Below, piece after piece: positions 35,077 to 47,653 of a stretch of DNA of 64,000 bases (positions are counted from its first letter, which is position 1; each line of letters begins with the position of its first letter). This DNA comes from Sambucus nigra (taxonomy: Eukaryota > Streptophyta > Magnoliopsida > Dipsacales > Adoxaceae): the NCBI GenBank assembly GCA_949130495.1, contig OX422217.1, positions 577,760,606-577,824,605 on the forward strand. Reading direction: 5' to 3'. A program made the position numbers and the translations under genes. The notes under the pieces were generated by a model. It ran no database searches. It had not been told where the DNA came from and saw only the letters and a program-made list of their open reading frames with translations.

Positions 35077-36184
35077 TGTAAAGGTGGTGATCGCTTAAAT
35101 AATCTCTAATAATAATGTGTTAATGCGGTGATCTTCTTAAAAATCTTTGATATCAATTTGTAAACTTGTGTAGTGCAGCAGAATATTTCAAGTGTTTTCA
35201 AATTGATTTAATTGTATGACAAATCAACCAAATTTAGTTAATCCCAAATTTTGGTTAAACCCTAAATCATGCATCTAGATCATTGGAAATCATAAAATTA
35301 GGAAGCATGCAAAGGAAACCAATTTTCAAGGAAAAATCACTTTTGGGTAAAAACCTTTATTTCACTAATAATTTGCAATTGACATCTTACAATATTACCA
35401 GCGAAATCTTCAAAGAATTTATCACGGAAAACTCTCATAGGCCGCAACCTAAATCAGTAATGAACTTCCGCAGTGAATCCAAAAGATAACAAGGAACACC
35501 CGTAAGCATTCCCAATAACCGCAGTCGTAGTCAGCTAACACCTCCCTCAAGAGGTACCAAGTCAGTCGTAGATTTACCCTCTCTATAAGAGAAACTTCAA
35601 CAAAATTGTGTTCTTGTGTTCCAAAACAATTCACATAAACTATTAGGATCTTATGAATGGAAAACAAAAAGAGATTAAAATCCTAAAAGTGAGTAAACAA
35701 AGTATTTTTCTCGAAAACATAGTGGTTTAGCACGTTATTTACAAAAATGTTAAGGCGGCAGATTACTAGAATAAAACAGAGGCGTCGCTTGAACGAAGCA
35801 GGCTATCGCTCGAATGATAGCTTCGTACGAGATGCCATGTCGCTCGAATAACACTTTATCTCGCTCGAACGAGATTAAATAAAAATTAATTTTTTATTTT
35901 GCCAAAAACTATTTTACCTCAAAAATTTTAAAAATACTTTTGACGAAAACCTCCGCTCCAACGCTTAGAAAATATTTTGTAAAAAATATCTCAATAATCT
36001 AATTGAAATGCTAAGGTACTTAAACACAACCTTACCAAATTTATATCACGGAGGCTTGAATGTTGAAGAACTTTGAAATTCGGATCAGTCTTGACGCATG
36101 ATTGAACTTAAATAAGTCTTCGACGGTTGCAGCGGTATACGACATACTCAAATATAAGCTGGACAATAAAATAATGTCTTTACA
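35077..36184 (-). repeat. LTR-B1 (3' end of array, minus)
   Basis: Plus strand begins TGTAAAGGTGG and ends ATGTCTTTACA, followed by the polypurine complement AATCTCCCC. U3 holds a cluster of TCGCTCGAAxGA-like palindromes at about 35,781-35,876. Confidence 0.9.
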
Positions 36185-37743
36185 AATCTCCCCATTTGTC
36201 TATGCCGGTAGAAAATAAAAACTTCCAAATTATCAAATCAAAATGCCTACACAAATTTAATACTCTCCCATGAACCCAAAACTAAAAAGGTATTAAAGAT
36301 GCAAGTATCAAACGTTTCTTCAAAAATCTTCAACTTCAAATCTTCAAATCTTTAAACTTTTCTCATCAAGGAATGCAAAATAATGATCTTCATTTTTTTA
36401 CCTACACACATGAGACAAAGAAAATACCTTCGTGATGCATTGAGTTTGAAATGATATAAGAATAAATCTGTCCATAATCAGATTTCTCTCATAATGAAAA
36501 AACTCTCCCATAATTCGTTCTCCCCCTTTTTATGTGATCGAAATAGACAAGGAAACAAAATAATCATGTAGTTGTCAAAAAAATATGCACAGAAATTTTG
36601 GATCAAATTACGCTCATGCAAAGGAGTAACTCAAAAGTTTCCATAAACTATTTTTTGATTTTTCAATATTTCATACAAAAATGCAAAAATAATTTTACAA
36701 AAATCACATACCATGAATTTACACTAAAATATCCAAATCGTGGAAACATAATGAATGGGTGTGAACATATTCGATAAGCAAATCAATGCAATCACGCATA
36801 ACATATGTGCACGATGAATACGTGTAATCCTAACAAATGAATCTCAAAATCGTCCTTAGGTGTAGAAAATTTGAATTTAAATGACATCGTCTTAATCTAA
36901 TCGACAGATCAAAGCCAAATATAATTTTCACACCAATAACGTCTAAAACTACTTAATGTTTTTTCATGATTTTCAAGGACGTGATAACCCATTGGATATT
37001 CCATACAAACCCCCTCATAAATAGTAATGCTTTTATTATTTCTCTTGAGGTGATGAAACTAAAACCTATTGGCCCACTTTTGGCATATTTATCTTTTTAT
37101 TTCCTTGAATTTTTCTTTGGTCTCTTTTAAATAGTGAAGAGTTAATTTGTACTCTCGCAGCCATTTCCCGTGAACACGCATCATTTTTTAATTTCATTCC
37201 TCATAGTAAACGATTATTACATGCACTGCTTTCATCATCAAGTTGTATCTCATTTGGATCATTTTAAAGACAGAATTCAGATGAAAACACATCGACCAAC
37301 ATGTGATAGACAAGAACAATAGTCAAACAAATCCGTGCAAGTATGCATTGAAGGAAATCAACAACTGATCAAATCTCAATGACTCCAAACATTGTAAGGA
37401 AAAAAATGGCATGATGACGCATATCAAAACACTATCAAATCATCACATGGATATAGAATGAAATTGTGACTTGGTCATCCTAAATGTCCATTCATAAACG
37501 GTGCAAAACAAAATACAAAACTCTTTTTGTCTTTTTCAAAAATTTTATCAAAAAAAATCTTTTTGTATTTTGCAAAAGTTTTATCAAACACAAAAACTGT
37601 ACACATGTCATAACACTAGAAAAAATATAATATGAAGCACAACAAGTCTATGAAAAACAAACGACACAATCAACTAAAAGATCTAACATGGGGCGAATCA
37701 CGTGCAAGGACCCGAGAGTCATGAACAATCATTTCAAAAGCCT
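36185..37743 (-). other. 3' noncoding region of element B1
   Basis: No gene. It begins with the polypurine-tract complement (AATCTCCCCATTTG) and includes the conserved noncoding block shared with copia A and element C (about 36,900-37,190). Confidence 0.75.
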
Positions 37744-38779
37744 CTAAACCGATTTCCTAAGCCAAAGAGATATATACCGACACGTGGGTGTTTGAGGAAT
37801 CAGATTTATTCTCTTATTAAACTTCCTGGGAGTATTTTGAAATTTGTAACAAAAACGGCTAAGATGACCTTGCCTACCGCAATGTGTGTAAGTATTAAAA
37901 AGGCCATGCATATTCCCAAAAGTCGACCCTCTCCTAAAATTTCTAGGTGGCGCTCTCCTAAAATTCTTAGGTGACTCTCTCACGATGTTCTTAGGTGGAT
38001 CTCTCCAAACGAACATAGGTGCCTCTTTCTTAACAGCCCGAGGAGGCTCTTTCACACGTGTAGGGTTAGCTGTGTGAATGGGTCCAACACTCTCATCGAA
38101 GCCTATACCACACATATCCTTCTTGATTTGGACAGTGCCTAACATTTTATCTAACTTTTCTAACCTAGACTCCAAATCAAACTTCACTTGAGTTGTCTCT
38201 CTTAAACTCTTCGCAAGCTCACCTATCCTCGACTCAAGTACACGTCTAGTATCCTCAAACTCTAAAAGCTCCTTTTTCATAGTCTCCATAAACCCTCTAG
38301 GATTATCTCTCTCGCCCTCCACACATCCTAGCTTTTCACTAAGATCATTAATTAATTCATTCGTGTTATTATTATGTTCGACACGTTTTTTCAATTTACC
38401 TTCTAGTCCCAAGTTTGGCTTTTTTAACTTTACAGATTTCACATACAGTTTATTGTAATCAACTTGCAACATACCCAACTCTTCCTCGTCCTCCTCACTC
38501 TCATCACTAGTCACAGGGGGGAAAGCTCTCTCTTAGAAGCATAAAAAACTTCTTTTTCAGAATCGCTATCATTAAGTGAAGAAACATGAGATGTTGGTTT
38601 ATTAAAAAATTTCCTTATATCAGTGGGACACTCATCTATCGAATGACCAATTCCCTCACAACCAAGACACCTTTGAGAGTCTCTTTCGACGGATGATTTA
38701 AAACAAGAATTCATGTGAAATTTTCAATTAGACCTTTCAAAAAGTTGACATCTAAAATCATTATTACCACCAAAAGACA
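37744..38779 (-). pseudogene. Element B1: compact nucleocapsid/coiled-coil ORF
   Basis: Reads from ATG at about 38,779 (MSFGGNNDFRCQLFERSN, then a TGA), through CCHC knuckle CLGCEGIGHSIDEC (about 38,660), an acidic Ser/Asp segment, a Leu/Lys/Glu-rich coiled coil (LEFEDTRRVLESRIGELAKSL) and a basic Arg/Pro segment, to a second knuckle YTHCGRQGHLSRFC in which the first Cys is Tyr. A frameshift near 38,515 splits it into 67- and 256-codon pieces. No capsid, protease, integrase or RT is present. The part kept corresponds to the region around the two knuckles of copia A gag. The function would be RNA binding; it presumably depends on an autonomous partner. Confidence 0.82.
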
Positions 38780-38823
38780 TAATTAAGAAAATCTGGATTA
38801 AACACAATGACTTAGTGCAAACT

Positions 38824-38835
38824 GCTCTGATACTA
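38824..38835 (-). other. PBS of element B1
   Basis: Minus strand TAGTATCAGAGC, one mismatch to the initiator-Met PBS, three bases from LTR-B2. Confidence 0.85.
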
Positions 38836-38838
38836 ATT

Positions 38839-39972
38839 TGAAAAGGTGGTGATTGCTTAAATAAGCTCTTATATCAATTTCTGAATGCAATGATCTTCTC
38901 AAAAAGCTTTTATATCAATTTGTAAACTTGTGTGGTGCGGCGAAATATGACAAGTGTTTTCAAATTGATTTAATTGTATGGCAAATCAACCAAATTTAGT
39001 TAATCCTAAATTTTGGTTAAACCCTAAATCATGCATCTAGGTGATTTGAAATCATCAAATTAGGAAGCATAAAAAGAAAACCAAATATTAGGAAAAAATC
39101 CCTTTCAGGTAAAAACCTCCATTTCACTAATAACTTGCAATTTACAACTTACAATATTACTAGTGAAATCTTCAAAGAATTTATCGCAGTAAACTCTCAT
39201 ATGCCGCAACCTAAATGAGGAATGAACTTCCACAACGAATCCAGAAGACAACAAGGAACACCCGTAAGCACTCCCAATAATCGCTATTGTCCCGGAGGCA
39301 GTACCAAGTCAGTCGTAGATTTACCCTCTCTACGAGAGAAACTTCAAAAAAATTGTGTTATTGGGTTCCAAAACAATTCACATAAACTATTGGGATCTTG
39401 TGAATTGAAAACAAAAAGGAATTAAAACTCTAAAAGTGAGTAGATAAAGTATTCTGCCAAAGTAGTTTTCGTAACTGATAAAAATGCAGGTTTTCTTCTT
39501 GAAAATGGAGTGGTTTAACACGCTATTTATAAAAATATTAAGGCGGAAGATTGCTCGAATTAAACCGAGACGTCGCTTGAATGAAGCCGGTTATCGCTCG
39601 AACGATATCTTCACATGATATGCCATGTCGTTCAAATGACACTTAATCTCGCTGGAACGAGATTAAATAAAAATTAATTTTTTATTTTGCCAAAAAAAAA
39701 TTCACCTTAAATTTTTTTAAATACTTTTAACGGAAAACTCCACTCCAACGCTTAGAAAATATTTTGTAAAAAATATCTCAATACTCTAAGTGAAATGCTA
39801 AGGTACTTAAAAACAACCTTACCAAAATTTATCTCGCGGAGGCTTGAATGGTGAAGAACTTTGATATTCGGATCCATCTTGATGCATGATTGAACTAAAA
39901 TAAGTCTTTGATGGTTATAGCGGTCTACAACATAATCAAATGTAATTCCAACAATAAAGTAATGTCTTTACA
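38839..39972 (-). repeat. LTR-B2 (shared middle LTR)
   Basis: Serves as 5' LTR for the internal region at 36,185-38,838 (PBS adjacent at 38,824) and as 3' LTR for the internal region starting at 39,973 (polypurine complement AATCTCCCCCTATG). TATA on the minus strand (TATAAATAG) is near 39,523. Palindrome cluster at about 39,551-39,664. Confidence 0.9.
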
Positions 39973-40218
39973 AATCTCCCCCTATGTCTATGTCGGTAGA
40001 AAATGAAAACATCTGAATTACCAAATCGAAATGCCTATACAAACCTAATATCCTCCCATTAATCAGAACTGAAAAGGTACTAAAGATGCAAGTATCAAAA
40101 TTTTCTTCAAAAATCTTCAACTTCAAATCTTCAAATATTTAAGCTTTTCTCATCAGGTAATGCAAAATAATGTTCTTCATTTTTTGTACCTATACACATG
40201 AGACAAAGTAAATAAATT

Positions 40219-41357
40219 TGAAAACGTCGTGTAATACTGATTTATATTAAATTTCGCAAGATTCCAAGTAACCCTTATTTAGTTAGAGTCTACTTTTAAA
40301 TCAAATAAATTCAACCCTTAAACATACATCTAAATCAACCCATCAAATATAAAGCATGCGACACAAAGTTAAGGAAAAATCCCCGAAGGGCAAAATCTTT
40401 TATTTCTAGAACTTTAAAGAATTTACAAGACCATTGACTTACATACAACCTGATAATCGCCCACAAGTGTAAGGCACGGTGTCTTCCGTAAACCTTCAAA
40501 GCAACGGCTAGAAATAGTGTGACACAGAAATACCCGCAGGTGTCAGTTCCTATGTCGGCAGCTGGAATTTTCCCTTTCCAGGAGGGCAGCAATGAAGAAG
40601 AGAACGGCTTCTCCACAAGGGTTGAACAAACTCAAAGTTGTGTTCTTGGGTTACCAAAAAGATTCACAAAGGTTTGGCAATTGTGTGAATCAAAACATGA
40701 GTCTTGGGACTCAAAAAATATGAAGACTAGAGTAATTGGGACTCTCAAAAACGTCTTCTAAAGTCTTGCAAAACAGCTCCCCCGAAGTTGGCTTTTATAA
40801 GGAAACCAAAAGAGTTTTAAAACTTGGGGGCTCTTGCAGCGTCAGGTACCCCGAACCGGTTCTGGGGTACCCCAAACCGGTTCCCCCCCGAACCGGTTCC
40901 CCATGCAGTTTGGGGTACCTCTCTGGTTTGGGGATAAAAAAAAACAGCATTCTTCAAGGAATTTTCTCTAACTTCAAAAGGTCATAACTCCTTCACCGTA
41001 GCTCGGATTGAGGTGTCGTTTCTTCCAGTATCGTCGTTGAGGCGAGCTCTTCAAATTTACAATTGACCAGACCTCAGGAATATGGCTATAAAATTACAAA
41101 AAAGCCCTTGAACTCTCCTATCGTGCCTTTTTTCACTGTTTTGACTTCTCTTGCGTACCACTTGCATTAAGTCCCTAAAATCATGGAACGTGAAGTCGTT
41201 GAGGCAGATGTGGGACACATTAATGGAGATATTGAATGCTTGATTCTCGAAATTCGGATAGAGGCCGCCATGTGAGATCGTGAGGTGACGTGCCAAATGT
41301 AGTGGCGTACGACATACATAAATATAACATGTTGGACATGAGAAAAATGTCCTTACA
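40219..41357 (-). repeat. 3' LTR of element C
   Basis: Includes a minus-strand TATA (CTTATAAAAG near 40,793) and, upstream of it, three AACCGGTT palindromes in a CCCCGAACCGGTTC context at about 40,850-40,900. Polypurine complement AATCTCCCCCTATG follows. Confidence 0.92.
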
Positions 41358-43070
41358 AATCTCCCCCTATGTCTATGCTGGTACATACATAAAAAATCCG
41401 AATTATCAAATAACAAAATTGCCTATACAAATCTATCCTTCCATGAACCCAAAACTGGAAAGATACAAATGAATAAGTCTTCATCGTTTGTTCTTCAAAT
41501 CTTTAAAACTTCAAATCTTCAATCTTCAAAATCTCAAATCTTATCTCATCAGGGTGTGCAATTCAGTGATCATCAATGTAGTACCTACACACATGAGATA
41601 AAGAAAAAATACCAAGTGACATATCGAGTTTGAAATGAGATATACATAGATACCAATAAATGATAAGCATAAGTTAACTCTCAAAAACTCCCCCAAAATA
41701 AGATAATTATTTCTCCCCCTTTTTATGATGTCCCCAAATAGACAAATAAGAAGAATGAATCAAACAAGCAAAATCGGGGTGTCACGGTATACAAAACAAA
41801 GGATCAATCAAATGGCAAGCGCGCACTTGCAAGGAAATGCTCAAACAAATCTTCACAAACTATTTTTTTGAGTTTTCAACCTTTTTGTACAAAAAAAATA
41901 GATACCATTCGAAAAAAACATGCTACGAAAATCACACCATGGATTTAGACTCAAATAACCAAGTCATGAAAACGGAATGAATGGGTGTGAACACATTCGA
42001 TAGGTAAATCAACTCAATCAATCATATGTGCACGATGCATATGTGTACCCCTAACGAATGAACATCAAACGTATCCTTAGGTGTAAAAGTCTATTGAATT
42101 TAGATGACATCGTCTTATACAAATCAACAAATCAAAGTCAAATGATTTCCACACCAATAACGTCCAAAACTATAAAGCGCATTTTCAAGGATGTGCAAAC
42201 CCATTTTAATTCTCCAACCAAACTCCCTCATATATATTTTCTTTTAGAGGTAATCTAAATTCTCAAACTTTGGAGAATTGGTGCAAAAACCTAAATGGCC
42301 CATATTTGGCATGAATATCTTTTTATTGCCTTTTAATTTTTTCGGGCTCTTTTAAACCTCTTTGGACCCCGGATAATAAAATTCCTCAATTTTTTAGGTC
42401 CAATGTAAACGGTGGCTTAGTATTCGAAAAGGCAAAATGAACCTTTCACAGCCTTTCCCCATTTTCAAACAAAGCACACAAACTTACAAAACGATTTTTA
42501 TATGCACAATTTCCTTATAAAGTTTTATTGCACTTGGTTCGTTTTAAGGACAAGATTGAAGTGAAACACCCAACCAACATGTGATAAGACAAGCACAATA
42601 ATCAAACAAATCCGTGCATGTGTGCAATAAAGGAAACATGAGTCAAACATGTAGGAAGTAACACTTAAATACATCTTAATGACTCCAAACATTATAAAGC
42701 ACAAGGATGAATTGACCTATTGTCTCAAAACACTATCAAATAGTCACATGAAAAAATGAAATGATGTTGTGACTCGGTCATCCAAAGTGTTCATCCATAA
42801 ACGGTGCAAACAAAAAACAAAAATCTTTTTGGATTTTTCAAAAAATTTATCAAAAATAAAATCTTTTTGTATTTTTCACAATTTTTCCAAAAAAAATAAA
42901 ACATACAAAAAGTACATGTCAGCACACTAGCAAATATGTAACATGAAATCTCAACTAGTGTATGACAAACATGCAAACACAATCATCTATATGATATGGC
43001 AAGAGAAGAATCATGTGCAAGCAAACGGGAATCAACTTGTCTAAAATCTAGTGCCTCTAAAACTGATTTC
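41358..43070 (-). other. 3' noncoding interior of element C
   Basis: No gene. Contains the conserved block (about 42,110-42,460) and T-rich tracts (42,800-42,900) matching the equivalent regions of A and B. Confidence 0.75.
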
Positions 43071-43862
43071 CTAACCCCAAATAGGTGTGAAACGTCGTGT
43101 GGGGGCTTTAGGAACCAAGGTAACACTAGACTTCGACATCCTAGGACTTCTTCCAAGATCAAAACAAAATCTCCTAAGGTGACCTTTCCTACCACAATGT
43201 GAACATGTGTAAACGGGAGGAATTTTACCTAAAGTGTGATCTTTTCTAAAGTCCTTGGGATTAATTGACCCTCTAAAATAAATAATGGTTTTGGCTTTAG
43301 CACTAAAAGCATGAGAACAAGATGAGCCATTACCATCACAATCAAACCTACTTGAATCGTTTAAATCATTTTTCAACTTCAAAATATTTGATTCACGCAA
43401 CAAATTAGACTCTTCCCAAGGCAGGGATTGCTTTTTCAAATTTTCAACAATTTCTAAAAGGGTATCCCTCTCCCCCTCAATTAAAGCAAACTTTTCCCTA
43501 AGAGTCTCTTCACGTGCCACAAACTCATCGATTAAAATATTTCTTTCATCTTTGGCACAAACACAAACCATCGAATATTTAAGGTCCTCCAATTCTTTTT
43601 CTAAAAATAGAACCCTTTCATCACTCTCCTTCTTGGACAATTTTAAAGAAATAAAGTCGTGGTCCAAGGAAACAACTTTTTCAAGATAAAAATCTCTTTG
43701 ATTTTGAACCTTTTGCAAAAGATCCATCGCGGATTTAAAACGATAATTTTCTTTTTCCAAAACATTAATTCTTTTGCAAAGTTTCAAATTCAAACTTTTT
43801 AAATTTTCAGCATGGTCGTGAATTTTTTCAAAAATAGGCTCCTCATTAAACGGGTGTTCCAT
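43071..43862 (-). CDS. Element C coiled-coil/zinc-knuckle ORF (263 codons)
   Basis: Uninterrupted ORF starting about 100 bp after the first PBS copy. Residues 1-190 are rich in Leu/Glu/Lys heptads (FEKIHDHAENLKSLNLKLCK, VLEKENYRFK, EKELEDLK, LREKFALIEGERDTL) and are predicted by eye to be coiled coil. A Ser/basic segment follows, then one CCHC knuckle CSHCGRKGHLRRFC at about residue 220 and a basic tail. There is no capsid, protease or pol. Being fully open in an element with diverged LTRs suggests recent activity or selection. Family: gag nucleocapsid-type, non-autonomous. Confidence 0.8.
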   Translation of the reverse strand: MEHPFNEEPIFEKIHDHAENLKSLNLKLCKRINVLEKENYRFKSAMDLLQKVQNQRDFYLEKVVSLDHDFISLKLSKKESDERVLFLEKELEDLKYSMVCVCAKDERNILIDEFVAREETLREKFALIEGERDTLLEIVENLKKQSLPWEESNLLRESNILKLKNDLNDSSRFDCDGNGSSCSHAFSAKAKTIIYFRGSINPKDFRKDHTLGKIPPVYTCSHCGRKGHLRRFCFDLGRSPRMSKSSVTLVPKAPTRRFTPIWG

Positions 43863-43950
43863 TGAAAAAATTGCGATTTTTCACAAAACTGATTTTTCAA
43901 AAAAAATCAATATCACACAAATTTTGCGAAAAAGAGGAATACGCGATAAA

Positions 43951-44072
43951 TTAGCGTAACCTGCTCTGATACCAATTTGACGACGTGAGAAGTCAAATAG
44001 TATCAAAAAAATCCTTGAAAAATCAAGATCATTCAATAAATTAGCGTAACCCGCTCTGATACCAATTTGAAA
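43951..44072 (-). repeat. Duplicated PBS region of element C (90-bp period)
   Basis: TTAGCGTAACCTGCTCTGATACCAATTTGA at 43,951-43,980 recurs with one change at 44,041-44,070, giving two PBS copies 90 bp apart. The inner copy is followed by CGACGTGAGAAG, which resembles a mutated LTR start. Only the outer copy adjoins the true LTR. Confidence 0.9.
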
Positions 44073-45188
44073 ACGTCATGTAATACTGATTTATATTAAA
44101 TTTCGCAAGATTCCATGTAACCCTTATTTAATTAGATTCTACTTTTAAATCAAATAAATTCAACCCTTAAACATGCATCTAAATCAACCCATCAAATATA
44201 AAGCATGCGACACAAAGTTAAGGAAAAATCCTCGAAGGGCAAAACCTTTTATTTCTAGAACTTTAAAGAATTTACAAGACCATTGACTTACATACAACCT
44301 GATAATCTCCCACAAGTGTAACGCACGGTGTCTTCGATAAACCTTCAAAGCAACGGATAGAAATACTGTGACACAAAAATACCCACAGGTGTCGGTTCCT
44401 ATGTCGGCGGCTGAAATTTTCCCTTTCCAGGAGGGAAGCAATGAAGTAGAGAACGGCTTCTCCACAAGGGTTGAACAAACTCAAAGTTGTGTTCTTAGGT
44501 TACCAAAATGATTCACAAAGGTTTGGCAATTGTGTGAATCAAAACATGAGTCTTGGGACTCAAAAAATATGAAGACTAGAGTAATTGGGACTCTCAAAAA
44601 CGTTTTCTAAAGTCTTGCAAAATAACTCCCCCGAAGTTGGATTTTATAAGGAAACCAAAAGAGTTTTAAAACATGGGGACTCTTGCAGCGTCAGGTATCC
44701 CGAACCGGTTCTAGGTTACCCCGAACCGGTTCCCCATGCGGATTGGGATACCTCTCTGGTTTGGGGATAAAAAAATAGCATTCTTCAAGGAATTTTCTCC
44801 AACTTCAAAAGGTCATAACTCCTTCACCGTAGCTCGGATTGAGGTACCGTTTCTTCCAGTATCTTTGTTGAGGCGAGATCTTCAACTTTCCAATTGACCA
44901 GACATCCGGACTATGGCTTTAAAATTACTAAAATTCCCTTGAACTCTCCTACCATGCCTTTTTTCACTGTTTTGACTTCTCTTGCGTACCACTTGCATTA
45001 AGTCCCTAAATTCATGGAACGTGAAGTCGTTGAGGCAGATGTGGGACACATTAATGGAGATGTTGAATGCTTGATTCCCGAAATTCGGATAGAGGCCGCC
45101 ATGTGAGATCGTGAGATGACGTGTCAAATGTAGCGGCTTACGACAAACGTAAATGTAACATGTTGGACATGAGAAAAATGTCCTTACA
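44068..45188 (-). repeat. 5' LTR of element C
   Basis: Pairs with 40,219-41,357. It has only two AACCGGTT palindromes (about 44,700-44,730), so copy number of this U3 motif differs between the two LTRs. Confidence 0.92.
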
Positions 45189-46601
45189 ACATTCATGATG
45201 CATCGAGTTTGAAATAATATAATAATAAATAGGTCAATAATCAAATTTCTCTAATAATGCAAAAATGTTCCCACAGATCGTTCTCCCGCTTTTTATTTGA
45301 CTAAGATAGATAAGGAAACGAATAAACAAAATAATCATGGAGTTGTCACGAAAAATATGCATAGCAAATATGGATCAAACTATGCTCATGCAAAGGAGTA
45401 ACTCAAAAGTTTCCACAAACTATTTTTTGATTTTTTAATATTTCATACAAAAATGCAAAAATAATTTTACAAAAATCACACACCATGAATTTACACTAAA
45501 ATAACCAAATCGTGGAAACAGAATGAATGGGTGTGAACATATTCGATAGGCAAATCAATCCAGTCACGCATAACATACGTGCATGATAAATACGTGTACT
45601 CCTAACGAATGAATCTCAAAATCGTCCTTAAATGTAGAAAATTTGACTTTAGATGAGATCGTCTTAATCTAATCGACAAATCAAAGTCAAACATAATTTT
45701 CCCACTAATAACGTCGAAAACTATGTAATGTTTTTTCATGATTTTCAAGGACGTAATAACCCGTTTGATATTCCATCCAAACTCCCTCATAAATAATAAT
45801 GCTTTTATTTTTTTCTCTTGAGGTGATGAAACTAAAACCTATTGGCCCACTTTTGGCATATTTATCTTTTTATTGCCTTAAATTTTTCTTTGGGCTCTTT
45901 TAAACGGTGGCTTTCACGAAGAGTTAATTTTGTACTCTCGCAGCCCTTTCCCGTGAACACTCATCATTTTTTAATTTAATTCCTCGTGGAAAATAAATAT
46001 TACATGCACTGGTTTCATCATCAAGTTTTATCGTGCTTGGCTCATTTTAAAGACAGAATTGAGATGAAAACATATCGACCAACATGTGATAAACAAGAAA
46101 AATAGTCAAACAAATACATGAAAGTGTGCATTGAAGGAAATCAACTACTAATAACATCGCAATGACTCCAAACATTGTAAAGAAAACAAATGACATGATG
46201 ACGCATATCAAAACACTATCGATTCGTCACATGGATATGGAATGAAATTGTGACTTGGTCATCCTAAATGTCCATTGACAAATGGTCCAAAACAAAATAC
46301 AAAACTCTTTTTGTCTTTTTCAAACATTTTATTAAAATAAAATATTTTTGTATTTTTCAAAAGTTTTATCAAAAACAAAAATCTAACACAAAAATGGTAC
46401 ACGTCATAACACTAGAAAAAATATAATATAAAGCACAACTAGTGTATGACAAACAAATAACACGCTCAATCAAAAGATCTAACATGAGGTGAATCACGTG
46501 CAAGCAACCGAGAGTCAGAACAATCACTCCAAAAGCTTCTAAACCGATTTCTTAACCCCAAACAGATATATGCCGACACATGTGGGTTTGTAGAATCGGA
46601 T
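45189..46601 (-). other. 3' noncoding region of element B2
   Basis: No gene. Continues from 40,218 after element C is removed. Contains the conserved noncoding block (about 45,660-45,960). Confidence 0.7.
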
Positions 46602-47592
46602 TTATTCTCTTATTAAACTTCTTGGAGTATTTTGAAATTTGTAACAGAAATGCCTAAGATGACCTTGCCTTCCGCAATGTGTGCAAGTATAAATAAGGCG
46701 ATGCATATTCCCTAAAGGCGGACCTCCCCTAAAGTTTCTAAGTGGCGCTCTCCTAAAATTCCTAGGTGGCTCTGTCACGATGTTCTTAGGTGGATCTATC
46801 CAAACGAACCTAGGTGCCTCTATCTTAACAACCCTAGGAGGCTCTTTCACATGTGTAGGTTTAGCTATGTGAATGGGTGCAACACTCTCATCGAAGCCTA
46901 TACCACACCTATCCTTCTTTATTTGGACAGTGCCTAACATTTTATCTAACTTTTCTGACCTAGACGCCAAATCAAAATTCATTTTACTTGTCTCTCTCAA
47001 ATTCTTCGCAAGCTCACCTATCCTTGACTGAAGTACACGTCTAGAATCCTAAAACTCTAGAAGCTCATTTTTCATAGTCACCATCAATCCTTCAAGATTG
47101 TCTTCCTCACCCTCGATATATCCTAGCTTTTCACTAAGCATCTCCTCACTTGTCCTAAGATCATTAATTAATGCATTCGTGTTATTCTTATGTAAGGCAC
47201 GTTTTTTCAAATTACCTTTTAGTCCCAAGTTTGCCTTTTGTAATTTTACGGATTCCACATACAGTTTATTGTAAGCAACTTGCAACATACTCAACTCTTC
47301 ATCTTCCTCTTGACTCTCATCAGTAGTCACAGGGGTGGGCAGCTCTCGCTTAGAAGCATAACAAATTTCTTTTTCAGAATCACTATCATTAAGTGAAGAA
47401 ACATGAGATTTTGGTTTATTAAAAAAAAATTATATCAGTGGGATACTCATATATCGAATGAACAATTCCCTTACAACCAAGACACCGTTCAGAGTCGCTT
47501 TCGACGGATGATTAAAATAAGAATTCATGTGAAATTTCCAATTACACCTTTCAAAAAGTTGACATCTAAAATCATCAATACCACCAAATGAC
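46602..47592 (-). pseudogene. Element B2: compact nucleocapsid/coiled-coil ORF
   Basis: Second copy of the B protein. It begins MSFGGIDDFRCQLFERCNWKFHM (about 47,592). The first knuckle is damaged by indels. The coiled-coil part is open at 47,330-47,049 and, after one in-frame TAG, at 47,000-46,602, which ends with an intact knuckle CTHCGRQGHLRHFC. B1 and B2 carry different lesions, so between them each part is seen intact. Confidence 0.8.
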
Positions 47593-47653
47593 ATACTTAA
47601 GAAAATATGGATCAAACACAATGACTTTGTGAAACTTGCTTTGATAATAATTT

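Larger units (their letters stand above)
40219..45188 (-). mobile_element. Non-autonomous copia element C, nested in array B
   Basis: LTRs at 40,219-41,357 and 44,068-45,188, each starting TGAAAACGTC on the plus strand and ending ATGTCCTTACA. Flanks are AAATT (40,214-40,218) and ACATT (45,189-45,193), a 5-bp duplication with one mismatch. The surrounding B sequence is contiguous when C is removed (GAGACAAAGTAAATA joins TTCATGATGCATCGAG, as in B1 near 36,415). PBS is TGGTATCAGAGC. The interior has one ORF (43,862-43,071) and about 1.7 kb of noncoding DNA. The LTRs closely resemble that of copia A. Confidence 0.93.

Noticed and set aside
41057..41416. 119-codon minus-strand ORF (also 44,882-45,244 and 22,388-22,702)
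   Set aside because: The same frame appears in each LTR of the A/C family; it is LTR U3 sequence with no protein motif, open by descent from one parent.
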